Part shown: one piece after another, positions 1-5,226 of the stretch
How positions within the stretch are numbered: position 1 is the first letter of the stretch
Layout of the letters: the number at the start of each line of letters is the position of its first letter
Assembly: GCA_031178305.1 (NCBI GenBank)
Contig: JAPSJG010000143.1
Coordinates: 1-8,589, forward strand
Source: Sinorhizobium sp.
GTDB lineage: Bacteria > Pseudomonadota > Alphaproteobacteria > Rhizobiales > Rhizobiaceae
Direction of reading: 5' to 3'
Length of the DNA stretch: 8,589 bases
The notes under the pieces: model-generated
Database searches by the model: none
What the model was told of the DNA's origin: nothing
What the model saw: only the letters and a program-made list of their open reading frames with translations
Program-made: the position numbers and the translations under genes

Positions 1-498
1 GAGGCCGAGCTTGCCCTTGAAGAATTGCGCGATCCCTATGGCATCCGGTTCTGGCCGGCCTTCAAGGGGCGCGACGGTTGCCGTACCCCGATGGTCTGGG
101 AGAGTGGGCGCGCGAATGCCGGCTTCTCCACGGGCATTCCGTGGCTGCCGGTGCGCGAGGACCATCGGCTGCTGGCGGTCGATACGCAGGAGGGCGTTCC
201 CGGTTCGGCGCTCGAACATTATCGCAGCACGCTCGCTTTCCGCCGGGCACATGCAGCCCTCGTCGACGGCGACATGGCGTTCCTCGCCTCAAACCGCGAC
301 GTTCTTGCCTTCGTCAGAAAAAAGGGACGACAGCGCCTGCTGTTCGTCTTCAACCTGACGAGGACGCCGCAGACCGTCCACCTTTCATCCGCCACGACCG
401 TCGCCGAGGTGCTGCCCATGCCCGGCTTTGCGCCTGCCTTCGCCGATAATGTGGTCACGCTCGAAGGGCTCGATGCGTTTTGCGGAAGCTTGCGGTGA
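1..498 (+). CDS. Alpha-glucosidase (GH13), C-terminal part
   Basis: This is the last 165 residues of a glycoside hydrolase family 13 alpha-glucosidase (oligo-1,6-glucosidase/trehalulose-hydrolase type), which releases glucose from short alpha-glucosides in the cytoplasm. The frame is open from base 1, so the gene starts upstream of the window. Residues 23-33 of the fragment are GRDGCRTPMVW, and GIPWLPV follows at 45-51; both belong to the conserved block after the catalytic barrel strands in this family. The catalytic Asp/Glu residues lie upstream and cannot be checked. Residues 100-165 look like the C-terminal beta-sandwich. In S. meliloti the AglA enzyme of the alpha-glucoside uptake operon is followed by the kinase gene aglK. 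Here no aglK follows, so this may be a paralogue or a rearranged operon; for that reason I give no symbol. Confidence 0.88.
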   Translation, partial: EAELALEELRDPYGIRFWPAFKGRDGCRTPMVWESGRANAGFSTGIPWLPVREDHRLLAVDTQEGVPGSALEHYRSTLAFRRAHAALVDGDMAFLASNRDVLAFVRKKGRQRLLFVFNLTRTPQTVHLSSATTVAEVLPMPGFAPAFADNVVTLEGLDAFCGSLR

Positions 499-523
499 GG
501 CGCGAGGGGCTTGCCCCTGCGCC
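499..523 (+). repeat. Hairpin directly after the alpha-glucosidase stop
   Basis: The stem begins on the base after the TGA. GGCGC (499-503) pairs with GCGCC (519-523), and AGGGGC (505-510) pairs with GCCCCT (513-518), with one bulged G at 504. There is no T-tract behind it (GTCATCC follows), so it is not a classical intrinsic terminator. It may protect the 3' end of the alpha-glucosidase message. Confidence 0.5.
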
Positions 524-651
524 GTCATCCTCCGCTGGCCAGCTCAAGGCCGAAGATAACGGCGGAGAAGGGGAAGGCAGCGCTCGTTCGGCTTCAGGCT
601 GAAGACAGCAACCGGGTGGGGCGGCGACCGCAGCTAATCGCGAAGTCGGAC

Positions 652-678
652 GAGGGGCCGCCAAAGGCGGAAACCCTC
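652..678 (-). repeat. Hairpin at the adenine deaminase stop codon
   Basis: CCGCC (658-662) pairs with GGCGG (666-670) around an AAA loop. The outer arms GAGGG (652-656) and CCCTC (674-678) extend the stem across an asymmetric interior loop. The outer arm overlaps the TGA of the deaminase gene. No T-tract follows on the minus strand, so it is a 3'-end structure of uncertain function. It faces the alpha-glucosidase hairpin in the same convergent spacer (499-676), in which I see no gene. Confidence 0.4.
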
Positions 679-2374
679 AACCGATCAGCGCGAACTTGTC
701 GACGTCCACGAGCCCTCGGTCGGAGATCTTCAGATGCGGGATCACCGGCAGTGGCAGGAACGCGAGCTGCAGGAAGGGTTCTTCCAGCGTAGCCCCAAGT
801 GCGAAGGCAGCCTGGCGCAGGTGGTGGAGAATGTCGCGGACCCGCTCATAGGGTTCGAGACTCATCAGGCCGGCAACAGGCAGCGCGATCTCGCCCGTCA
901 CCTTTCCGTCTTCGACGACGACGAAGCCGCCCTTGATCTCGCCGAGGCGATTGGCGGCCACCGCCATGTCCTCCTCGTTGACCCCGACAACGCAGATATT
1001 GTGGCTGTCATGGCCGACGGTGGAGGCGATCGCGCCCTTCTTCAATCCGAAACCCTGGACGAAGCCGTTGGCGTGATTGCCGTTGATGCCGTGGCGCTCG
1101 ATGACGGCGACCTTGATGATGTCGCGACCGAGATCGTGACCGGTCTGATTGCCCTCGGAAGGAAGGTGGTAGCGGCGATGCTCGGTAATGATCTTGCCCG
1201 GCAGCACGCCGATCACCGACGTCTCGCCTTCGCTATAGGGGACACCGAAGTCGGCGGCCTTGACGTCGCCCGCCCTGACGCTGTCGAGCCCGACCGGCTC
1301 GACCGGCTTGCGTTGCGCGAAGAGCTTGTCGGTAACCAGCCGCCCGGCGGCAAATACCAGTTGTGCCTTGCAGTTCTGCAAGCTGTCGAGGACGACGAGG
1401 TCGGCGCGCCAGCCGGGGGCGACAAGGCCGCGGTCGCTGAGGCCGAAGGCCCGGGCAGCCGAGATCGAAGCGGCGCGATAGATCGCGAGCGGCTCGACGC
1501 CGGTGGCGATCGCCGTGCGAATCATGTGGTCGAGATGGCCCTGTTCGGCAATGTCGAGCGGGTTGCGGTCGTCCGTGCAGAGCGCCAGGAAGGGTGACAA
1601 CCGTTCGGTGATGATCGGCATCAGTGCCTGCAAGTCCTTGGAAACGGAGCCCTCGCGCACGAGGATGTGCATGCCCTTGCGGATCTTTTCGAGCGCCTCC
1701 TCGGCTGTCGTGCATTCGTGATCGGTGCGAATGCCCGCAGCGAGATAGCCATTCAGGTCATTGCCGCGGAGAAGCGGCGCGTGGCCGTCGATGTGGCCGC
1801 CCTGGAAAGCGTCCAGCTTGGCGAGACAGACCGGATCCTTATGGATGACGCCGGGGAAATTCATGAATTCGGCAAGGCCGATAACCTTCGGATGCTGACG
1901 GAAGGGCACAAGCCGCTCAACCGGGAGGTCGGCGCCGGCGGTTTCGAGGTGGGTGGCCGGCACGCAGGAGGAGAGCTGGACACGGATGTCCATGATCGTC
2001 TCCATCGCCGAATCCAGGAAAAACTGAATGCCCTCGGTGCCGAGTACGTTGGCGATCTCATGCGGATCGCAGATGGCGGTGGTGATGCCGAGCGGCAGGA
2101 CGCACCGGTCGAATTCGTGTGGCGTCACAAGCGAGGATTCGATGTGCAGGTGCGTGTCGATGAAGCCGGGGACGACGATGCGGCCGGCAATATCGATCTC
2201 CTCCTGGCCCTGATAGTCGCCGCAGGTGCCGACAATGCGGTCGCCCGAGATGGCGATGTCCGAGGCGACGAGTTCGCCGGTGACGAGATCGAAGAATCGC
2301 CCGCCCTTGAGCACGATGTCCGCCGGCTTGCGGCCAACGCCCTGATCGATGAAACGTTCCAGCGCTTGCGTCAT
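677..2374 (-). CDS. ade: Adenine deaminase
   Basis: Predicted adenine deaminase (EC 3.5.4.2), a cytoplasmic amidohydrolase converting adenine to hypoxanthine and ammonia for purine salvage or nitrogen release. I chose the ATG at 2374 (565 residues): it has a GGAG seven bases upstream (2382-2385), and the protein then begins MTQALERF. The frame remains open up to 2458, but that extension runs through a spacer palindrome and looks like read-through. Visible motifs are the metal-binding HLHIES at 75-80 (H75, H77), DPHE at 103-106, LAEF at 167-170 (E169), GHAP at 197-200, TDHE at 217-220 and CTDD at 266-269. A VGHDSHN stretch at 453-459 belongs to the C-terminal adenine deaminase domain. The length is normal for the family and no key motif is missing. 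It lies 140 bases downstream of the aminotransferase gene on the same strand, so cotranscription is possible. Confidence 0.95.
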   Translation of the reverse strand: MTQALERFIDQGVGRKPADIVLKGGRFFDLVTGELVASDIAISGDRIVGTCGDYQGQEEIDIAGRIVVPGFIDTHLHIESSLVTPHEFDRCVLPLGITTAICDPHEIANVLGTEGIQFFLDSAMETIMDIRVQLSSCVPATHLETAGADLPVERLVPFRQHPKVIGLAEFMNFPGVIHKDPVCLAKLDAFQGGHIDGHAPLLRGNDLNGYLAAGIRTDHECTTAEEALEKIRKGMHILVREGSVSKDLQALMPIITERLSPFLALCTDDRNPLDIAEQGHLDHMIRTAIATGVEPLAIYRAASISAARAFGLSDRGLVAPGWRADLVVLDSLQNCKAQLVFAAGRLVTDKLFAQRKPVEPVGLDSVRAGDVKAADFGVPYSEGETSVIGVLPGKIITEHRRYHLPSEGNQTGHDLGRDIIKVAVIERHGINGNHANGFVQGFGLKKGAIASTVGHDSHNICVVGVNEEDMAVAANRLGEIKGGFVVVEDGKVTGEIALPVAGLMSLEPYERVRDILHHLRQAAFALGATLEEPFLQLAFLPLPVIPHLKISDRGLVDVDKFALIG

Positions 2375-2381
2375 GGGCTCA

Positions 2382-2385
2382 CTCC
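2382..2385 (-). promoter_or_regulatory. Shine-Dalgarno site fixing the ade start
   Basis: On the minus strand GGAG sits seven bases before the ATG at 2374. This supports the 565-residue protein over a longer frame starting at 2458. Confidence 0.7.
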
Positions 2386-2405
2386 ACATTGATTCATAAC
2401 AATAA

Positions 2406-2431
2406 CCCTCTCCCCGCAAGCGGGGAAAGGG
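2406..2431. repeat. GC-rich palindrome upstream of ade
   Basis: CCCTCTCCCCGC (2406-2417) and GCGGGGAAAGGG (2420-2431) are inverted copies with one mismatch (2410/2427) and only two bases between them. The pattern CCCTCTCCCCGC...GCGGGGAGAGGG is familiar to me as a frequent interspersed palindrome in rhizobial spacers; I could not count copies. It falls in the presumed 5' leader of ade. Confidence 0.6.
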
Positions 2432-2456
2432 CCAATGAATTGCGAAACCGGATCTC

Positions 2457-2515
2457 ATACCAACGGCGGTAGGTTCTGTCCCATCCGATCGGCCAGAATC
2501 TACCGCCGTTGGTAT
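2457..2515. repeat. 22-bp inverted repeat at the aminotransferase stop
   Basis: The arms are 2457-2478 and 2494-2515. They pair at every position except 2473/2499, which forms a G-U wobble in plus-sense RNA and an A/C mismatch in minus-sense RNA. The 15-base loop contains the small palindrome CCGATCGG (2485-2492). The right arm ends in the last base of the aminotransferase TAA (2515-2517). No T-tract follows on the minus strand, so it is more likely a mobile or REP-like palindrome, or an mRNA 3'-end stabiliser, than a simple terminator. Confidence 0.75.
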
Positions 2516-3843
2516 TAGATGTTGTTCTTCAGGACGTCGCGCAGCTTGTCGAAGAGCTCGTCGATCTGGTGCTTCGCGATGATCAGCGGCGGCGACAGCG
2601 CGATGATGTCGCCGGTCGTGCGGATGAGGAGGCCTTTTTCATAGGCCTTCAGGAAGGCGGAGAAGGCACGCTTCGTCGGTTCTCCGGCGATCGGCTGGAG
2701 CTCGATCGCGCCGATCAGCCCGATATTGCGGATGTCGATGACGTGCGGGCAGTCCTTCAGGGAATGCAATTGCTCTTCCCAATAAGGCGCCAGCTCGGCG
2801 GCGCGCGTGAGCAGGCCTTCTTCCTTGTAGGTGTCGAGCGTGCCGAGCGCCGCGGCCGAGGCGATCGGGTTGCCGGAATAGGTATAGCCGTGGAAGAGCT
2901 CGATCAGATGCTCGGGCCCGGTCATGAACGCATCATGGATCTCCGAGGTGACAAGGACTGCGCCCATCGGGATGACGCCGTTGGTGAGCCCCTTGGCGGT
3001 GGTGATGATATCCGGCTTGACGTCGAAGTACTGGGCGGCAAAGGGGGTGCCGAGACGACCGTAGCCAGTGATGACCTCGTCGAAGATCAACAGGATGCCG
3101 TGCTTCGTGCAGGTCTCGCGCAGCTTCTGGAGATAGCCCTTAGGCGGGATAAGCACGCCGGTGGAGCCAGCGACGGGCTCGACGATGACAGCGGCGATCG
3201 TCGAGGCGTCGTGGAGTGCAACGATGCGCTCCAGCTCGCTTGCTAGGTCCGCACCGTGCTCCGGCTCGCCGCGGGTAAAGGCGTTCTTGCTGGGCAGGTG
3301 CGTATGGGGGAGATGATCGACACCGGTCAGGAGCGTGCCGAACATCTTGCGGTTGGCGACGATGCCGCCGACCGAAATGCCGCCGAAATTGACGCCATGA
3401 TAGCCGCGCTCGCGGCCGATCAGGCGGAAGCGGGAGCCGTCGCCTTTGGCGCGATGATAGGCGAGCGCCACCTTGAGCGCCGTGTCGACCGATTCGGAGC
3501 CGGAATTGGTATAGAGAACATGATTGAGGCCTTCCGGCGCGATATCGACGAGCCGGTTGGCAAGTTCGAAGGCTTTCGGGTGGCCGAGCTGGAAGGCAGG
3601 CGCGTAGTCGAGCTCACCCGCCTGCTCGCGGATCGCCTCGGTTATTTTCGGCCGACAATGCCCGGCATTGACACACCAGAGGCCCGCCGTCCCGTCGAGC
3701 ACAGTCCGCCCGTCATGGGTCGTGTAGTACATGTCCTTGGCGCCGACGAAGAGGCGCGGTTCCTTCTTGAACTGCCGGTTGGCCGTGAACGGCATCCAGA
3801 AGGCGCTAAGGTCGTTCGGCGTGGTGTTCAGGCGGTTCGACAT
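2515..3843 (-). CDS. Omega-amino acid:pyruvate aminotransferase, class III
   Basis: PLP-dependent class III aminotransferase, closest by eye to beta-alanine/omega-amino acid:pyruvate transaminases (EC 2.6.1.18), which move an amino group from beta-alanine or other omega-amines to pyruvate, giving alanine. The ATG at 3843 (442 residues, MSNRLNTT) is chosen because AGGAG lies eight bases upstream (3852-3856); the frame stays open to 3882. Visible features are WMPFTANR at 16-23 and NSGSES at 113-118 (phosphate-binding cup). Further along are GYHGVNFGG at 147-155, VEPVAGS at 221-227 and FDEVITGYGR at 254-263 (D255 should contact the PLP pyridine nitrogen). K284 in TTAKGLTNG is the predicted Schiff-base lysine, and HGYTYSGNP follows at 318-326. 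All expected residues are present. The exact amine substrate cannot be read from sequence; taurine, putrescine or aromatic amines are alternatives. It precedes ade on the same strand. Confidence 0.9.
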   Translation of the reverse strand: MSNRLNTTPNDLSAFWMPFTANRQFKKEPRLFVGAKDMYYTTHDGRTVLDGTAGLWCVNAGHCRPKITEAIREQAGELDYAPAFQLGHPKAFELANRLVDIAPEGLNHVLYTNSGSESVDTALKVALAYHRAKGDGSRFRLIGRERGYHGVNFGGISVGGIVANRKMFGTLLTGVDHLPHTHLPSKNAFTRGEPEHGADLASELERIVALHDASTIAAVIVEPVAGSTGVLIPPKGYLQKLRETCTKHGILLIFDEVITGYGRLGTPFAAQYFDVKPDIITTAKGLTNGVIPMGAVLVTSEIHDAFMTGPEHLIELFHGYTYSGNPIASAAALGTLDTYKEEGLLTRAAELAPYWEEQLHSLKDCPHVIDIRNIGLIGAIELQPIAGEPTKRAFSAFLKAYEKGLLIRTTGDIIALSPPLIIAKHQIDELFDKLRDVLKNNI

Positions 3844-3851
3844 GTCCTGTT

Positions 3852-3856
3852 CTCCT
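3852..3856 (-). promoter_or_regulatory. Shine-Dalgarno site fixing the aminotransferase start
   Basis: AGGAG on the minus strand lies eight bases before the ATG at 3843. It rules against the 13-residue longer frame from 3882. Confidence 0.7.
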
Positions 3857-4032
3857 CGGCGGATCTTAATTGCCGGCAGCAAGGCGGCTGGCCGGCCGGA
3901 TTCTTTTACCCGTTGGTCAAACTATCAGCGCGCCCATAGGCGTCAAGCCTGCGAGTTCTCGCGTTTCGCATTATGAATCTTTCGATTTCGGTGGCGGCAG
4001 CGATCCTGGAGTCGTCTGAGGTCGCGAATTTT

Positions 4033-4569
4033 TCATGCCGGCAGGCGAAAACATCCGCTGTTCACGGCCTCGATCACCGCACTCAGAGTGTCTTCCCGTG
4101 TGTGCCCATCGGTTGACAGGACATGTCGCTCAAGTGAGCCCAGCGATGAAAGCTGTTGATGGAGCGCCGCGATGGGAACGGGGTCGGTCAACGTGTCCCC
4201 ACCACGCTCCTGGCAGCGCCGGATGGCGACATCGAGCGGTGGACGTAGAACGACGTAGTGGAGCGGCGCCGTTATTTTCCTGAATGGTTCCAAGAACCAC
4301 GGTCCGACAATGCCGTCTACAATGACAAAATAACGACCATCGGCATAGGCTGCGGCTACCTTCGTCAAAGCGTTGACGACAACGATGTTTTGTTCATGAG
4401 CTTCAGGAAGATAGGGCGGGATCGCTCCGTTCTTGATGAAATGCCAGAAGTCGTCGCAGTGAAGATGGACCTTCGATGACCCGGGTCCTCTGGCAAGCGC
4501 CTGCGCTGTCGTGGTTTTTCCAGACCCGGGCGGTCCGGTGAGTATGAGAACTTCACCCGCATGATTCAT
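4033..4569 (-). CDS. Small P-loop kinase-like ATPase (AAA_33 type)
   Basis: A 178-residue P-loop protein resembling the small nucleoside/sugar kinase-like ATPases grouped as AAA_33 or zeta-toxin/chloramphenicol-phosphotransferase-like. Walker A is TGPPGSGKTT at 11-20. HCDDFW at 37-42 resembles the acidic substrate-side motif of gluconate and shikimate kinases. YFVIVDGIVGPWF at 80-92 is a hydrophobic strand ending in Asp, as in Walker B. RPPLDVAIRRCQERGG at 109-124 looks like an arginine-bearing lid. Substrate and pathway are unknown. The start is uncertain: ATG at 4569 and GTG at 4587 are both in frame and neither has a clear Shine-Dalgarno. I preferred the ATG because the core strand begins a few residues later. 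It stands alone, with spacers of nearly 190 bases on both sides. Its codons look more AT-rich than its neighbours', which hints at separate acquisition. Confidence 0.75.
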   Translation of the reverse strand: MNHAGEVLILTGPPGSGKTTTAQALARGPGSSKVHLHCDDFWHFIKNGAIPPYLPEAHEQNIVVVNALTKVAAAYADGRYFVIVDGIVGPWFLEPFRKITAPLHYVVLRPPLDVAIRRCQERGGDTLTDPVPIAALHQQLSSLGSLERHVLSTDGHTREDTLSAVIEAVNSGCFRLPA

Positions 4570-4697
4570 AGCGCGACCATTTAGCACGGAACCGCGCCAT
4601 AGTCAGCGTTGTGAAAGCCGGAACGGGCGGAGTGGCGCGTCCAATATTGTTTGGCTTTTTAGATTTCTCAGCGAAGTCCCCTGCGGGCTACTCCCGC

Positions 4698-4732
4698 AAA
4701 AACATAAGCCCCGCGATTGCTCGTCGGGGCTT
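4698..4732 (-). terminator. Intrinsic terminator of nolR
   Basis: A perfect 8-bp stem, AAGCCCCG (4706-4713) with CGGGGCTT (4725-4732), has an 11-base loop. Read on the minus strand it is followed by ATG and then five T (4702-4698). It lies 33 bases past the nolR TAA. A second perfect hairpin, TGCGGG (4682-4687) with CCCGCA (4693-4698), comes immediately after and may reinforce it. Confidence 0.65.
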
Positions 4733-4765
4733 CTGAGTTTGCCTCCAGTTCGGCGTGTCGGGAGG

Positions 4766-5119
4766 TTACGCCGATTTGCGGATGAGAGGCTTTTCTTCCA
4801 CCGCAGCGACATCGCCGTAGATCTCGGCGAGTGCGCCCAAAATCTTCATGACGGCATCGGAGGAACTTGAATAATAGATCGTCTGCGCGTCACGACGGGT
4901 GCTGACCAGATTCTGGGAACGCAGCTTCGAGAGGTGCTGGGAAAGAGCCGACTGGCTCAATCCGACCTTGTTGGCCAATGCGCCTACCGCCATCTCCTCC
5001 TTGACCAGCGAGTCGAGGATGAGGAGGCGTTTCGGATTTGCCATGGCAGACAGGAAGCCGGCCGCTATCTCGGCTTCCTCATGTTTTTCAGGCGAAAGAG
5101 GCTGCATTGCGTGCTCCAT
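4766..5119 (-). CDS. nolR: NolR, ArsR-fold winged-helix repressor
   Basis: I recognise this as NolR, the dimeric winged-helix repressor that in Sinorhizobium damps nod gene expression and also affects growth and surface functions. The 117-residue frame includes AMANPKRLLILDSL (residues 25-38), typical of the ArsR fold, and the recognition helix SQSALSQHLSKLRSQ (55-69). The wing is RRDAQTIYYS (75-84). The cysteine metal site of ArsR/SmtB sensors is absent, so metal sensing is unlikely. Two starts are possible. ATG 5119 gives MEHAMQPL, corresponding to the numbering I recall for S. fredii NolR (DNA-reading Gln56), but has no Shine-Dalgarno. ATG 5107 gives 113 residues and has GGAG six bases upstream (5114-5117). 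The gene is intact, unlike the frameshifted allele of S. meliloti 1021. It has its own promoter candidate and terminator. Confidence 0.88.
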   Translation of the reverse strand: MEHAMQPLSPEKHEEAEIAAGFLSAMANPKRLLILDSLVKEEMAVGALANKVGLSQSALSQHLSKLRSQNLVSTRRDAQTIYYSSSSDAVMKILGALAEIYGDVAAVEEKPLIRKSA

Positions 5120-5126
5120 GCGAAGA

Positions 5127-5142
5127 TTACATCACACGTAGT
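5127..5142 (-). promoter_or_regulatory. nolR: Possible second, degenerate NolR site
   Basis: On the minus strand ACTAC-N9-AA matches the NolR pattern (A/T)TTAG-N9-A(T/A) except at two bases. The surrounding ATAACTACGTGTGATGTAAT resembles the better site at 5161-5180, in inverted orientation. It lies between the putative nolR promoter and its start codon. Confidence 0.25.
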
Positions 5143-5160
5143 TATATTTGACGAAGCACG

Positions 5161-5189
5161 ATAATTAGACGTGATGCATAAAAGGGCAA
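5161..5189 (-). promoter_or_regulatory. nolR: Putative sigma-70 promoter of nolR
   Basis: On the minus strand TTGCCC (5189-5184, four of six to TTGACA) is followed by exactly 17 bases and then AATTAT (5166-5161, four of six to TATAAT). This would place the transcript start near 5154, about 35 bases before the upstream ATG. A competing -10, TATAAC at 5146-5141, has no matching -35. Confidence 0.4.
5164..5179 (+). promoter_or_regulatory. nolR: NolR box in the nolR promoter
   Basis: ATTAG-N9-AT fits the published NolR recognition pattern (A/T)TTAG-N9-A(T/A) at every specified base. It covers half of the putative -10 hexamer and most of the spacer to the -35, a position where a bound repressor would block RNA polymerase. 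Self-repression is therefore inferred. The pattern is short, so chance occurrence is possible. Confidence 0.55.
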
Positions 5190-5213
5190 CCACCCACTGC
5201 AAGAAATGGGGGT
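5180..5213 (-). terminator. Weak terminator-like hairpin after the HugZ-family gene
   Basis: Read on the minus strand, ACCCCCA (5213-5207) can pair with TGGGTGGT (5196-5189) with one bulged T and a 10-base loop. TGCCC and then four T (5183-5180) follow. It begins 13 bases past the TAA at 5227 and overlaps the putative -35 of nolR. The stem is short and imperfect. Confidence 0.3.
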
Positions 5214-5226
5214 AGCTTGGCGTCGT

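Noticed and set aside
511..792. 93-residue plus-strand open frame between the alpha-glucosidase and ade
   Set aside because: It overlaps the ade 3' end, has no Shine-Dalgarno and an Arg/Ala-rich composition, and looks non-coding.
734..1597. 287-residue plus-strand open frame opposite ade
   Set aside because: Shadow of adenine deaminase, as is the similar frame at 1667-2392; neither has recognisable motifs.
2375..2458. 28-residue N-terminal extension of adenine deaminase
   Set aside because: It is translated spacer palindrome. The ATG at 2374 has a good Shine-Dalgarno and gives a family-typical 565 residues.
2509..3246. 245-residue plus-strand open frame opposite the aminotransferase
   Set aside because: Complementary shadow of a well-supported PLP enzyme; low-complexity Asp/Arg/Leu composition and no ribosome site.
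3895..3950. Possible aminotransferase promoter with TTGACG on the minus strand
   Set aside because: No acceptable -10 hexamer lies at 16-18 bases; the nearest AT-rich match (GATAGT) is at 14.
4642..4649. Palindrome CAATATTG between nolR and the kinase-like gene
   Set aside because: Only eight bases and without a partner motif; too short to call an operator.
4653..4670. Further NolR-like boxes beginning TTTAG or ATTAG (also near 2515 and 4581)
   Set aside because: The A(T/A) expected after nine bases is missing in each case.
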